Shown: positions 52,089-60,848 of the stretch, one piece after another
Position numbering within the stretch: position 1 is the first letter of the stretch
Layout: the number at the start of each line of letters is the position of its first letter
DNA from: Frigoribacterium sp. PhB116
GTDB taxonomy: Bacteria; Actinomycetota; Actinomycetes; Actinomycetales; Microbacteriaceae
NCBI RefSeq assembly: GCF_004364285.1
Contig: NZ_SOBE01000002.1
Coordinates: forward strand, 930,001 to 994,000
Length of the DNA: 64,000 bases
Reading direction: 5' to 3'
Position numbers and translations under genes: made by a program
The notes under the pieces: model-generated
Databases searched by the model: none
What the model was told of the DNA's origin: nothing
Seen by the model: the letters and a program-made list of their open reading frames with translations, nothing else

Positions 52089-53720
52089 GTGACGACCGAC
52101 AGCACCCGCACCGACGACCAGCACGGTGCCGGCACCGACGACCTCGACGGGCGTCCCGGCGAGCGACCCGCCGATCAGACCGGCGAGCTGCCAGCCGCGC
52201 GCGGGCGGCGCTGCGCCGGACCGAGCACGCGGACCGAGACCGACTCCCTCGGCAGCCGCGAGGTCCCCGCCGACGCCTACTGGGGCATCCACACGGCGCG
52301 GGCGCTCGAGAACTTCCCGATCAGCCAGCGGCCCATCTCCGTCTACCCCGACCTCGTGATCGCGCTCGCGCTCGTCAAGCAGGCCGCCGCCCGCGCGAAC
52401 GTCGAGATCGGCGTGCTCGAACGGCACAAGGCCGACGCCATCGAGCAGGCCTGCGTCGAGATCCGCGGGGGAGCGCTGCACGACGAGTTCGCCGTCGGGG
52501 TGATCCAGGGAGGCGCGGGCACGAGCACGAACATGAACAGCAACGAGGTGATCGCGAACCGGGCCCTCGAGCTGATGGGCCACGCCAAGGGCGACTACGC
52601 GCACCTGCACCCGATCGACGACGTCAACCGCAGCCAGAGCACGAACGACACGTACCCGACCTCGGTGAAGATCGCGATGGTCCTGACGCTCCGCCGCCTC
52701 CTCGACGAGCTCGACCTGCTCGCCACGGCCTTCGCGACCAAGGGGGCCGAGTTCCACGACGTGCTCAAGGTCGGCCGCACCCAGCTGCAGGACGCCGTGC
52801 CGATGACGCTCGGCCAGGAGTTCGTCGGCTTCGCCCACACCCTCGGCGAGGACGTGCAGCGCCTGCGCGACGTCATCCCCCTGCTCGGCGAGATCAACCT
52901 CGGCGCCACGGCCATCGGCACGGGCATCACGGCCGACCCGCAGTACGCGGACGCCGTGCGCCGGCACCTCAGCGAGCTGTCGGGCATGGAGCTCGTCACG
53001 GCACCCGACCTGATCGAGGCGACGAGCGACACCGGCGTCTTCATGACGCTGAGCGGCGCGCTCAAGCGCAGCGCGATCAAGCTGTCGAAGATCTGCAACG
53101 ACCTGCGCCTGCTGTCGTCGGGCCCGCAGGCCGGCATCGGCGAGATCACGCTGCCGCCGCGCCAGGCCGGCTCGTCGATCATGCCGGGCAAGGTGAACCC
53201 CGTGATCCCCGAGGTCGTGAACCAGGTCGCGTTCTCCGTCGCCGGTGCCGACGTGACGGTGACGATGGCGGCGGAGGCGGGGCAGCTGCAGCTCAACGCG
53301 TTCGAGCCCGTCATCACGCACTCGGTGATGCAGAGCCTCCAATGGATGACCTACGCGTGCCGCACCCTGCGGGTCAACTGCGTCGACGGCATCGAGGCGA
53401 ACCGCGCCCGGCTCACGCAGCAGGTCGAGACGAACGTCGGCAGCGTCACGGCGCTGACCCCGTACATCGGCTACTCGGCCGCCGCCGCGATCGCGCACAC
53501 CGCGCTCACGACGAACGCGCCCATCGCGCGGCTCGTCGTCGCGGCGGGCCTCATGAGCGAGGAGCAGGTGCAGAAGGTGCTGTCGCCCGCGCGCCTGTCC
53601 GGTCTCGAGGCCGTGACGAGCGCCATCCCGATCATCGACGTGGACGACCCGGCGGCCGCCGTGGCGCGCGCCGCGAACGCGACCGGGGTGCGCAACCCGG
53701 GCGACGAGACCGCGGGCTGA
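52089..53720 (+). CDS. aspA: Aspartate ammonia-lyase
   Basis: 543 residues. GSREVPADAYWGIHTARALENF opens the family region, GGAGTSTNMNSNEVIANRAL and HPIDDVNRSQSTNDTYPTS follow, and GSSIMPGKVNPVIPE is the signature loop. It interconverts aspartate and fumarate plus ammonia. The first ~60 residues are a hydrophilic Thr/Asp/Gly/Arg extension not found in typical ~470-residue AspA. The GTG was chosen because GGAGG lies 8 nt upstream; a start near the core would lack a ribosome-binding site. Confidence 0.93.
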   Translation: MTTDSTRTDDQHGAGTDDLDGRPGERPADQTGELPAARGRRCAGPSTRTETDSLGSREVPADAYWGIHTARALENFPISQRPISVYPDLVIALALVKQAAARANVEIGVLERHKADAIEQACVEIRGGALHDEFAVGVIQGGAGTSTNMNSNEVIANRALELMGHAKGDYAHLHPIDDVNRSQSTNDTYPTSVKIAMVLTLRRLLDELDLLATAFATKGAEFHDVLKVGRTQLQDAVPMTLGQEFVGFAHTLGEDVQRLRDVIPLLGEINLGATAIGTGITADPQYADAVRRHLSELSGMELVTAPDLIEATSDTGVFMTLSGALKRSAIKLSKICNDLRLLSSGPQAGIGEITLPPRQAGSSIMPGKVNPVIPEVVNQVAFSVAGADVTVTMAAEAGQLQLNAFEPVITHSVMQSLQWMTYACRTLRVNCVDGIEANRARLTQQVETNVGSVTALTPYIGYSAAAAIAHTALTTNAPIARLVVAAGLMSEEQVQKVLSPARLSGLEAVTSAIPIIDVDDPAAAVARAANATGVRNPGDETAG

Positions 53721-53826
53721 CGAGCGGTCCGCAGGAGGCGGGGTTCCGGTCCGGCCTGCACCGCGCCTCCCCGGTACCGGCCGGGAACCCCTGGGCGCCG
53801 TCCGGCGGGCACGATACGGTCTCGGG

Positions 53827-54336
53827 ATGACCGAGCGTTCACGAGACGGCCGCCTGATCGTGCGGATGTTCCCCGATCACGTGGGCACGGTGCTCTGGTC
53901 CGGCGGTGCGGTCGACCTCGACGATGCCCGCCTGTCGCCGGGACTCCAGGACGATCTCCGAGCATGGGACGCGTTCCACCGGTCGCGCCTCGATCCGGAC
54001 GTCCCGTCGCACGCGCCTGAGGACGAGCACGAGTTCGCCGTCACCGGCGGTGCCCTGGCCGGGCGGGTCGCCGACGAGCTCGGGCGCGGCGTGGAGGTGC
54101 ACCTGATGGTCGAGGGGCGCCAGGTCTTCAGGTCTGCGGAGCCGCCGACCAACCCCAGGGCGGCGAAGGCCCTGCACGTGCGAGCAGAGCGGCAGGCCGA
54201 GGAGGCTCGAGCCTTCACGGAGAGACTGGGTGGTGGCCGCTGGTACGCCTACAGCCCTGCCTCGGGTGATCGTTTCTCGCCGGACCGCCCCGCTGCGGGC
54301 AGGACGTCCGACAGCGTCCGTCCTGAGCGATCGTGA
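53827..54336 (+). CDS. Hypothetical 169-residue protein
   Basis: Not recognised. A soluble acidic protein (RMFPDHVGTVLWSGGAVDLD; LQDDLRAWDAFHRSRLDPDV) with a helical Arg/Glu-rich stretch (KALHVRAERQAEEARAFTER) and a disordered C terminus. TACGGT (53815-53820) ends 6 nt before the ATG. It begins a run of small unknown genes. Confidence 0.68.
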   Translation: MTERSRDGRLIVRMFPDHVGTVLWSGGAVDLDDARLSPGLQDDLRAWDAFHRSRLDPDVPSHAPEDEHEFAVTGGALAGRVADELGRGVEVHLMVEGRQVFRSAEPPTNPRAAKALHVRAERQAEEARAFTERLGGGRWYAYSPASGDRFSPDRPAAGRTSDSVRPERS

Positions 54337-54403
54337 CGTCGTCGGCCGAGCACGGCGGGTGCTGACGGAGCGGCGGACCGCTGCGGCGCGCGGGGGCCGG
54401 CGG

Positions 54404-54835
54404 TCACCCCTCGGCAGACGGCAGCCGGAGTGCCGGGGTGCGGTCGATCCCGTCCTTCCGGGGGGAGGCGAAGAGCCGCAGGTCGGAGTGGTCGCCACGG
54501 CAGATCGCAGCGGCCATCCGGTGGGCGCGTGCGGCGTTCCGCACGGGGGACCAGGGGTCGGCGTCCGGCTGCACCGCGGTGATGTCGGACGCCAGCCGAT
54601 CGTGGTGCGCGGCCGCGTCCTCGAGGTCGCCGTCGCAGTCGCGGGTGATGATCGCCGCCAGTCTCAGCTGGGCCTCGAGCGTCTCGACCCCCACGTCGGT
54701 CGGCTCGTTCGTCCGGAGGATCCGGACGAGCTCGCTCAGCGCGGTGGTCCGAGCCCAGGCTGTGTGGCGAGAGGACTCGTCGACCGGGTACCTCGTCATG
54801 AGGTGCTCGATGCGTCGTCCGAGGTGATCCGTCAT
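54404..54835 (-). CDS. Unknown protein, paralogue A of a divergent pair
   Basis: 143 residues, family not recognised. Key blocks: RYPVDESSRHTAWARTTALS, AAAHHDRLASDITAV, ARAHRMAAAICRGDHSDLRL followed by FAS, and C-terminal TPALRLPS. It is soluble and helical, with conserved His, Asp, Arg and one conserved Cys in the CRGDH block. By eye about 80 of ~140 positions match the gene facing away from it 130 bp on. GAGGAT (54847-54842) ends 6 nt before the ATG, the same box and spacing as in the partner. Confidence 0.75.
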   Translation of the reverse strand: MTDHLGRRIEHLMTRYPVDESSRHTAWARTTALSELVRILRTNEPTDVGVETLEAQLRLAAIITRDCDGDLEDAAAHHDRLASDITAVQPDADPWSPVRNAARAHRMAAAICRGDHSDLRLFASPRKDGIDRTPALRLPSAEG

Positions 54836-54967
54836 GCGGTCATCCTCTCAGCGCACTCCGGTCAGGACCTCCTCGCGTCGACGTCGACGTCGGCGGTCGC
54901 GGTCTGGGGGCCGACGGGCCGTCCCCGTGTTCCCGAGCCTCGGCCAGCGGCGTGCGAGGATCGGCCC

Positions 54968-55390
54968 ATGACCGACGTGCTCCTCGATCGCATCACCAGC
55001 CTGGTCGAGCGCTACCCCGTCGACGAGACGTCGGTGCTCACGGCGTGGGCTCGCATCCGCGTTCTCAGTGTGCTGGTCGGTGATCTCTCCGCAGAGAGCC
55101 GCGACGACGAGGCGGTCGCGGTGCTGCAGTCCCAGCTCGGCCTCGCTGCGAGCATCACCCTGTCGTCCGGCGGGAGCCTCGAGGTCGCCGCGGGACACCA
55201 CGACCGTCTGGCAGCGGACCTCGCGGCGGTCCGCACGGAGAAGGGCCGGCGGTCACCGCTCGCCAGCGCCGCGCGCGCCCACAGGATGGCCGCCGCCGTC
55301 TGTCGAGGTGACCATGCTGACCTCCGGCTCTTCGCGTCAGCTCGCCCTGACGGTCGCGACTACACCGGCGCGCTCCGTCTGCCGGCCTGA
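54968..55390 (+). CDS. Unknown protein, paralogue B of a divergent pair
   Basis: 140 residues. It shares RYPVDETSVLTAWAR, AGHHDRLAADLAAV, ARAHRMAAAVCRGDHADLRL followed by FAS, and ALRLPA with the divergent neighbour. It differs mainly in the linker at ~38-55 and in the residues before the RAHRM block. GAGGAT (54956-54961) lies 6 nt before the ATG. The pair looks like an inverted duplication that carried its promoter. Function unknown. Confidence 0.75.
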   Translation: MTDVLLDRITSLVERYPVDETSVLTAWARIRVLSVLVGDLSAESRDDEAVAVLQSQLGLAASITLSSGGSLEVAAGHHDRLAADLAAVRTEKGRRSPLASAARAHRMAAAVCRGDHADLRLFASARPDGRDYTGALRLPA

Positions 55391-55446
55391 GGAGCGGCCG
55401 CTCCTTCACCTGCCCGCGTCCGCTTCCCGCACGGGTCGTGGGCTGG

Positions 55447-56019
55447 TCAGTCGGGCCGCCGATCGAGCGCCTGCCTCGGACGCTGTTCGTCCGCCAGCAC
55501 CGCGAAGACCAGGGTGTCCGTCCACTCGCCCTTGCTCCAGAAGTCCTGCCGGTGGTGCGCCTCCTGGCGCATGCCCACGCGGGCGGCGAGGCGTTCGGAC
55601 GCCGCGTTGCGGGCGTCCAGCTGCGCCGTGACGCGGTGGACGTCGTCCTGTCCGAACGCGATCCGCAGACCGGCCGCGACCGCCTCGGTCGCGTAGCCGT
55701 CGCCTCCGTGCGCGGGGTCGAGAGTCCAGCCGATCTCGACGGTGCGCCGCTCCTGCTCCGTGCGCCACAGCGACACCGTGCCGATGAGGAGGCCCTCCCG
55801 CTCGACCACGAGGGCGAGCGCCCCGACGGGCTCGGCCAGGTCGGTCCGGGGCAGGCGTCGCTCGAGCTGTGCCTCGCCGTCCTCGAGGGTCCACGGGTCC
55901 TGCAGGAGGTACCTCGCGACGTCCGGCCGGGAGTGGATCGCCACGAGCCGGTCCAGATCGCTGGAGCGATGGAGGCGCAGCGCCAGTCGAGGCGTCGTCG
56001 CCACCGTGTCCGAGTCCAT
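55447..56019 (-). CDS. GNAT family N-acetyltransferase
   Basis: 190 residues. RLALRLHRSSDLDRLVAIHS, VEIGWTLDPAHGGDGYATEA (GGDGYATEA is the acetyl-CoA loop) and NAASERLAARVGMRQEAHHR place it in the Acetyltransf_3/RimJ-like group. The acceptor is unknown. It is distinct from the GNAT at 10.1-10.7 kb. GAAGAT lies 7 nt before the ATG. Confidence 0.85.
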   Translation of the reverse strand: MDSDTVATTPRLALRLHRSSDLDRLVAIHSRPDVARYLLQDPWTLEDGEAQLERRLPRTDLAEPVGALALVVEREGLLIGTVSLWRTEQERRTVEIGWTLDPAHGGDGYATEAVAAGLRIAFGQDDVHRVTAQLDARNAASERLAARVGMRQEAHHRQDFWSKGEWTDTLVFAVLADEQRPRQALDRRPD

Positions 56020-56129
56020 GGCCTCGATCTTCCCGCATCCGTCGCACCTGGTCGCCAGGGGCGGGAGGCCTCGTGTCGTCGTCGCGACGAGGGCTGAGGG
56101 CTGAGAGCTGCTCTGCCTATCCTCGGAGG

Positions 56130-56555
56130 ATGACGGAGCACGACGACCTGATCGAGATCGCCAGGACCAGCATCAACCCGCATCGCGTGGGCGGTCGCCT
56201 CTTCGGTGACGTCGCGTCGGCGCTCGAGACGACCACCGGCGCGATCCACGTGGGCGTCTGCATCGACACCGGCTCGGGGACGGGCTTCTGCGCCGAGCAC
56301 GCGGCGGTCGCCTCCATGGTCACGAGCGGCGAGTACGCGATCGCCCGCATCGTGGCCGTCTGGCAGGACGACGACGAGCGCCTGACCGTGCTGCCTCCCT
56401 GCGGCCGGTGCCGCGAGTTCATCCGGCAGATCGACCCGTCCAACATCGACGCAACGATCGTCCTCGGTCAGGGCAGGACGGCACCGCTGCGCACCCTGCT
56501 CCCGGAGTGGGCGTGGCCCGAGCCGGAGCCTCCTCGTCGCCGGGACACCCCGTAG
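56130..56555 (+). CDS. Cytidine/blasticidin-S deaminase-like protein
   Basis: 141 residues. The zinc site is CAEHAA (Cys ligand and catalytic Glu) with PPCGRCREF (two Cys ligands), and the substrate-binding N-terminal half includes GRLFGDVASALETTTGAIHV. Having Cys rather than His in the first motif fits the tetrameric CDA/blasticidin-S deaminase group. Substrate uncertain: cytidine, a nucleoside antibiotic or another cytosine derivative. TATCCT (56118-56123) ends 6 nt before the ATG. The stop codon lies inside copy 2 of the palindromic element. Confidence 0.82.
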   Translation: MTEHDDLIEIARTSINPHRVGGRLFGDVASALETTTGAIHVGVCIDTGSGTGFCAEHAAVASMVTSGEYAIARIVAVWQDDDERLTVLPPCGRCREFIRQIDPSNIDATIVLGQGRTAPLRTLLPEWAWPEPEPPRRRDTP

Positions 56556-56604
56556 TGGACGATGCACCCCGTGACGACGGGGGTGCATGGTCCACTACGG
56601 GGTG
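56546..56604. repeat. Dispersed palindromic element, copy 2
   Basis: Arms of 25 nt (56546-56570 and 56580-56604) pair with a single G/G mismatch around a 9-nt centre. The left arm reads CACCCCGTAGTGGACGATGC then ACCCC. It shares nearly the whole sequence with copy 1 at 13.47 kb and overlaps the deaminase stop. It lies between convergent genes and may also terminate transcription. Confidence 0.8.
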
Positions 56605-56619
56605 CAACGCCTGCGGCGG

Positions 56620-57852
56620 CTACGGCGTGGAAGGCTCGGGGGAGCGGGCGGCGTCGACCTCGGGGGCGCGGGCTGAGTCCGACTCCTCGGGCGAGCGCGC
56701 TGCGTCGACCTCGGGCGTCCGCTCCGGCTCGCGGCTGCCGTCGCCGTCCAGGTCGAGCTCGAGCGCGGCCGAGTGGGCGTGGTCGCGGTCGGTGATGTGC
56801 AGCCGCTCGCCCCGCACGTGCAGGTGACGCAGCTCGTCGGCGTCGAGCACGCCCCCGTTCTCACGCAGGGCCCGCTCGCGGAGCGCGCGTCCGACCCGGA
56901 CGTCCCACGCGCCGTTCCGGGCGAGGATGTGGTTGCGGGCCGTGTCGCGCATCGGCAGGGGGATGACCTCCTCGGCCTTCACCCCGCGGCGCAGCTGGCG
57001 CATCCGCAGCACCTCGCTGTCGAGCTCGCCGCCGATGACGAGCACGAAGTTGCTGATGTACGAGTAGAGCAGCACCACCACGACGCCGCCGAGCCAGCCG
57101 TAGAAGCGGTCGTAGTTCGAGACGGTCGACACGTAGAGGGCGAAGCCGAGGGTGCAGACCGCCCAGATGACGAGCGCGAACATGGCGCCGTAGGACACCC
57201 ACCGCAGCCGGGGCGGCCGCACGTTCGGCGTGAAGTAGTAGAGCATCGCGACGGCGAACACCGCGAGGGCGGCGATGACGGGCCACTTGAGCACGTTGTA
57301 GAGGGTGAACCAGGGCTCGCCGAAGCCCGCGGCCTCGCCGATGCCGACGAAGAGCGTCGGAGTGACGAGCAGCAGGGCCGCGATCACGGCGAACGACACC
57401 ATCAGCACGAAGGTGACGATCATCATGTGCCCGCGGAACTTCCAGATGCGCCGCCCCTCCTCGACCTCGTAGGCCGTGTTCATCGCCCGGCCGAAGGCGG
57501 TCGTGTACGACGACAGCGACCACAGCGTCAGCCACAGGCCGATGCCGAAGGCGACGCCCGGGTTCGAGAGGCTGAGCATCTGCTCGAGCGGTCGCCGCAG
57601 GGTGTCGATCGCGTCGGCGCTCAGGACGAAGCGGGCGACCTCGAGGATGTCGTTGACGGCCGCCTCGCCGTCCTGGAAGAGCGCGACGCCCGACACGAGG
57701 GCGAGCGCGGTCGGCAGGATCGCCAGGGTCGAGAAGAACGTCAGGGAGGCGGCGGCGTCGATCGTGCGGTGCCTCAGGAAGTCGTGCCACACCCGCATGA
57801 CGACGTACCGGGTCGGCGACGGGTTCTCCGGGAGGGACCGCGTCGCAGACAT
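56620..57852 (-). CDS. YihY/BrkB family membrane protein
   Basis: 410 residues. Six membrane segments lie between ~35 and 285; RTIDAAASLTFFSTLAILPT and YGWLGGVVVVLLYSYISNFV followed by LVIGGELD are family blocks. The family was once called RNase BN, but its real role (possibly transport) is unknown. The ~120-residue cytoplasmic tail ends in two acidic repeats (PEVDAARSPEESDSARAPEV). TACTCT (57864-57859) ends 6 nt before the ATG. Confidence 0.88.
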   Translation of the reverse strand: MSATRSLPENPSPTRYVVMRVWHDFLRHRTIDAAASLTFFSTLAILPTALALVSGVALFQDGEAAVNDILEVARFVLSADAIDTLRRPLEQMLSLSNPGVAFGIGLWLTLWSLSSYTTAFGRAMNTAYEVEEGRRIWKFRGHMMIVTFVLMVSFAVIAALLLVTPTLFVGIGEAAGFGEPWFTLYNVLKWPVIAALAVFAVAMLYYFTPNVRPPRLRWVSYGAMFALVIWAVCTLGFALYVSTVSNYDRFYGWLGGVVVVLLYSYISNFVLVIGGELDSEVLRMRQLRRGVKAEEVIPLPMRDTARNHILARNGAWDVRVGRALRERALRENGGVLDADELRHLHVRGERLHITDRDHAHSAALELDLDGDGSREPERTPEVDAARSPEESDSARAPEVDAARSPEPSTP

Positions 57853-57988
57853 CCCCTGAGAGTACAGCGGGGGAGGGGCCGGAGCGCGTGCCGTGCGCGC
57901 CGTGGCCGGCGCCCGGCCAGGGCCCGGCCGTCGTCGCGGCCGGCGCCTCCTCGGCCCGCGCCTCCTGCGGGCCCGTAGGGTCGGGGGC

Positions 57989-59407
57989 ATGACGTGGGAC
58001 GACTCCGGACAGCAGCACCAGATCGCCGGGCAGCCCGCGCGGGCGCCCGAGCCCGTCTGGTGGCCGGCGCAGCCGGTGTTCGCGCAGCCTGCGCCGCGAC
58101 GTCGCCCGGTCGCGAGCGGTGTCGCCCTCGCGGTCGGCTTCACGGTGATCGGCGTCTTCGTCCTCGCCCTGGTCGTCTATTTCCTGATCTTCCTGTCGCC
58201 GGGCGTGATCCTCGCCGCGAGCCTGCTCGCCTTCGTGCCGCTCACCATCGTCATGGTGGGCATCTGGCTCGTCGACCGCTGGGAGCCGGAGCCCCGCGTC
58301 GCGCTCTTGTTCGCGTTCCTCTGGGGCGCGGCTGTCTCGGTCGGCACCGCCCTCATCGTCGACCTCGTCGTCGGGTCGGTGCAGGGCCTCGTGGGCATCG
58401 GGGCGCGAGGAGGCGCAGAGGTCTTCGGTGCGGTCGTCCAGGCCCCGATCGTCGAGGAGGTCGCCAAGGGGTTCGGCGTGCTGCTGGTCCTGTGGATCTT
58501 CCGGCGGCACTTCGACGGCCCCGTCGACGGCGTGGTCTACGCCGCGACCGTGGCCGCGGGGTTCGCCTTCGTCGAGAACATCCAGTACTTCGCGCTGCAG
58601 GTCGTCGACGATCTGACGCTCGGCAGCGACGGCCTGGTGTTCGTCTTCGTCGTCCGGGCGCTGATGTCGCCGTTCGCCCACGTCATGTACACGGCGTGCA
58701 CCGGCATCGCGCTCGGCTGGGCGGCTCGACGCACCGGCCGGCTCGGCGCGATCGGCTGGTTCGCCCTCGGCGTCGTGCCCGCCGCCGCCCTGCACGCCCT
58801 CTGGAACGGCGCGCTCGTCGTCGTCGGCGACGGCTTCTTCGTCTACTACCTGCTCGTGCAGGTGCCGATCTTCGTCGCGATGGTGCTGCTGGTCGTCTTC
58901 CTGCGCCGCAACGAGCGCCGCGTCACCCACGCACGGCTCGCCGAGTACGCCGCGGTGGGCTGGTTCAGCGCCGACGAGGTCGCGATGCTGTCGACGGGCG
59001 CCGGCCGCCGTCGAGCACGCCGCTGGGCGGCCGCGAACGGGACGGGGCCCGCCATGCGGCGCTTCGTCTCGGACGCCACGCGCCTCGCCTTCACCCGGCA
59101 GCGGCTCGTCAAGGGCAAGCGCGGACACGACGAGGGCGCACGCCGCGACGAGGCCGACCTGCTGGCGGCGCTCGCCGCGAGCAGGTCCGCGCTGCAGGCG
59201 CCGCCCGCGGCCTTCGTCGGGTGGCCGCAGCAGCCCGCGCTGGCCTGGCAGCAGCAGCAGCAGCCGCAGCCGCAGCCCGAACAGGTCTGGCCGCAGCAGC
59301 CCGCGCAGCGGCAGGTGCCGCAGCAGCCTGTCCAGCAGCACCACTGGCAGGACGGCCCGCCCACGCACGATCCCTGGGGTCGCCCCCTCCCGCCTCCCGG
59401 CTGGTGA
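57989..59407 (+). CDS. PrsW family intramembrane metalloprotease with Gln-rich tail
   Basis: 472 residues. Eight or so membrane segments lie at ~50-310. APIVEEVAKGFGVLLVLW (EExxK), GFAFVENIQYF, SPFAHVMYTACTGIALG and ALHALWNGAL are the PrsW motifs of the ABI/CAAX-type protease superfamily. In Bacillus PrsW cleaves an anti-sigma factor; the target here is unknown. The C-terminal ~75 residues are Gln/Pro/Trp-rich (WQQQQQPQPQPEQVW). TAGGGT (57976-57981) lies 7 nt before the ATG. Confidence 0.9.
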   Translation: MTWDDSGQQHQIAGQPARAPEPVWWPAQPVFAQPAPRRRPVASGVALAVGFTVIGVFVLALVVYFLIFLSPGVILAASLLAFVPLTIVMVGIWLVDRWEPEPRVALLFAFLWGAAVSVGTALIVDLVVGSVQGLVGIGARGGAEVFGAVVQAPIVEEVAKGFGVLLVLWIFRRHFDGPVDGVVYAATVAAGFAFVENIQYFALQVVDDLTLGSDGLVFVFVVRALMSPFAHVMYTACTGIALGWAARRTGRLGAIGWFALGVVPAAALHALWNGALVVVGDGFFVYYLLVQVPIFVAMVLLVVFLRRNERRVTHARLAEYAAVGWFSADEVAMLSTGAGRRRARRWAAANGTGPAMRRFVSDATRLAFTRQRLVKGKRGHDEGARRDEADLLAALAASRSALQAPPAAFVGWPQQPALAWQQQQQPQPQPEQVWPQQPAQRQVPQQPVQQHHWQDGPPTHDPWGRPLPPPGW

Positions 59408-59436
59408 GGCCGACGGCCGCCGCGCCGCCTCCGTCG

Positions 59437-60786
59437 CTACGGCGTCGGGTGGAGCGCGTCGTACGTCCTGAACGACGGCGTGAGCCGTGCCACGACGGCG
59501 ATGAGCACGACGATCAGCGCCCCGCCGAGCAACGGCGGCCACGCCACGCCCGCGGCGGCGACCAGGCCGACGAACAGGTCGCCGACACGCGGCCCGCCGG
59601 TCACGACCACGATGAACACGCCCTGGAGGCGCCCCCGCATGTGGTCGGGAGCCGCGGTCTGCAGGATGGTCGAGCGGAAGATCGAGCTGACGTTGTCGGC
59701 GGCCCCGGCCCCCGCGAGGGCGAGCGCGGCAGCGCCCAGCGCGACCAGGTCGGCCTGTCCCAGCCCCTCCGTCAGCCCGCCGTCGCCGCGCGGCGAGGTG
59801 AGCGCCAGCACGATCCCGAACGCGGCGATGCAGATCCCGTAGACGGTGATCGCGCGGTCCACCGCTCGGCCCTGCAGGCGAACGTGGCCGAGCCGCCCCG
59901 AGAAGACGCTGCTCAGGAGGGCGCCCACCGCGTAGGAGGCGGTGAGGACGCCGACCGTCACCGCACCTCCTCCGATCACCACCGCCCCGACCACGGGGTA
60001 GAGCACCCGCGGCTGCCCGAAGGTCATCGCGATGATGTCGACGACGAAGGTCGTGCGCACCGTCGGCGCCCGCCGCAGGAACCGCATCCCCTCGACCAGG
60101 GACGCCAGCCCCGGACGCTGGGCGTTCCCCTCGGGGCGGATCGGCGGCAGCGTCACGATCCCGAGGAACGCGAACGAGAAGAGCACCACGTCGACCGTGT
60201 AGGTGGGGGCGAAGCCGATGCCCGCGACGAGGACCCCCGCGAGCGCCGGCCCGACGGTGAGCATCAGCCCCGTGCCGATGCCGCCGAGCGCGGCGGCGGC
60301 GGGCAGCAGCGAGGCCGGCAGGAGGCGCGGCACGATCGAGGCGCGCGACGTCGCGATCATCGTCCCGGCCACCGCGTTGACGCAGGTCAGCACGTAGAGC
60401 AGCCCGACCTCGTGCAGGCCGAGCCAGGCGTGCAGGGCGATGGCGGCGGTCGACAGCCAGGCGAAGACGGCGGCGACGAGGGCGACCTTGCGCCGGTCGA
60501 ACGCGTCGGCGAGCATGCCGCCCCAGAGGCCCGCGACGATCATCGGCACGAGCGAGACGACGCCGACCAGCGCGACGGCGAAGGTCGAGCGGGTGATGTC
60601 GTAGACCTCGAGCCCGACGGCGACGAGGGTGAGCTGCGTCCCGATGCCGCTGACGGTGTTGCCGACGAAGAGGCGCGCGAAGGCCGGGCTCTGCCGCAGC
60701 GGCGTGACGTCGACGAGCACCGGACGGCGGGACGGGCCAGGGGCGGGAGTCGGAGTGGTCAAGGCTCCATCATGCGCGATGCGCAC
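59437..60786 (-). CDS. MFS transporter (EntS-like)
   Basis: 449 residues and 12 segments. SPAFARLFVGNTVSGIGTQL, GMLADAFDRRKVALVAAVF (motif A) and APDHMRGRLQGVFIVVVTGG resemble the enterobactin-exporter-like MFS_3 group. The substrate is unknown; no siderophore genes are adjacent. The start is uncertain: GTG at the stated position or TTG 24 nt downstream, which has GGAG before it. Confidence 0.85.
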   Translation of the reverse strand: MRIAHDGALTTPTPAPGPSRRPVLVDVTPLRQSPAFARLFVGNTVSGIGTQLTLVAVGLEVYDITRSTFAVALVGVVSLVPMIVAGLWGGMLADAFDRRKVALVAAVFAWLSTAAIALHAWLGLHEVGLLYVLTCVNAVAGTMIATSRASIVPRLLPASLLPAAAALGGIGTGLMLTVGPALAGVLVAGIGFAPTYTVDVVLFSFAFLGIVTLPPIRPEGNAQRPGLASLVEGMRFLRRAPTVRTTFVVDIIAMTFGQPRVLYPVVGAVVIGGGAVTVGVLTASYAVGALLSSVFSGRLGHVRLQGRAVDRAITVYGICIAAFGIVLALTSPRGDGGLTEGLGQADLVALGAAALALAGAGAADNVSSIFRSTILQTAAPDHMRGRLQGVFIVVVTGGPRVGDLFVGLVAAAGVAWPPLLGGALIVVLIAVVARLTPSFRTYDALHPTP

Positions 60787-60848
60787 CGTTCAGGGTCGAC
60801 GTCCCGCCTCCTCCCGACGACACGAGGAGGCGGTGGTTGGATGGAGCC

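Noticed and set aside
53827-56604. Genomic island or prophage remnant
   Set aside because: No integrase, tRNA, direct-repeat ends or base-composition shift is seen; only small unknown genes and one palindrome.
56620-57852. Ribonuclease BN annotation
   Set aside because: The YihY/BrkB family was misnamed; no nuclease motifs are visible.
59437-60786. Siderophore exporter
   Set aside because: EntS-like similarity only; no siderophore synthesis or uptake genes nearby.
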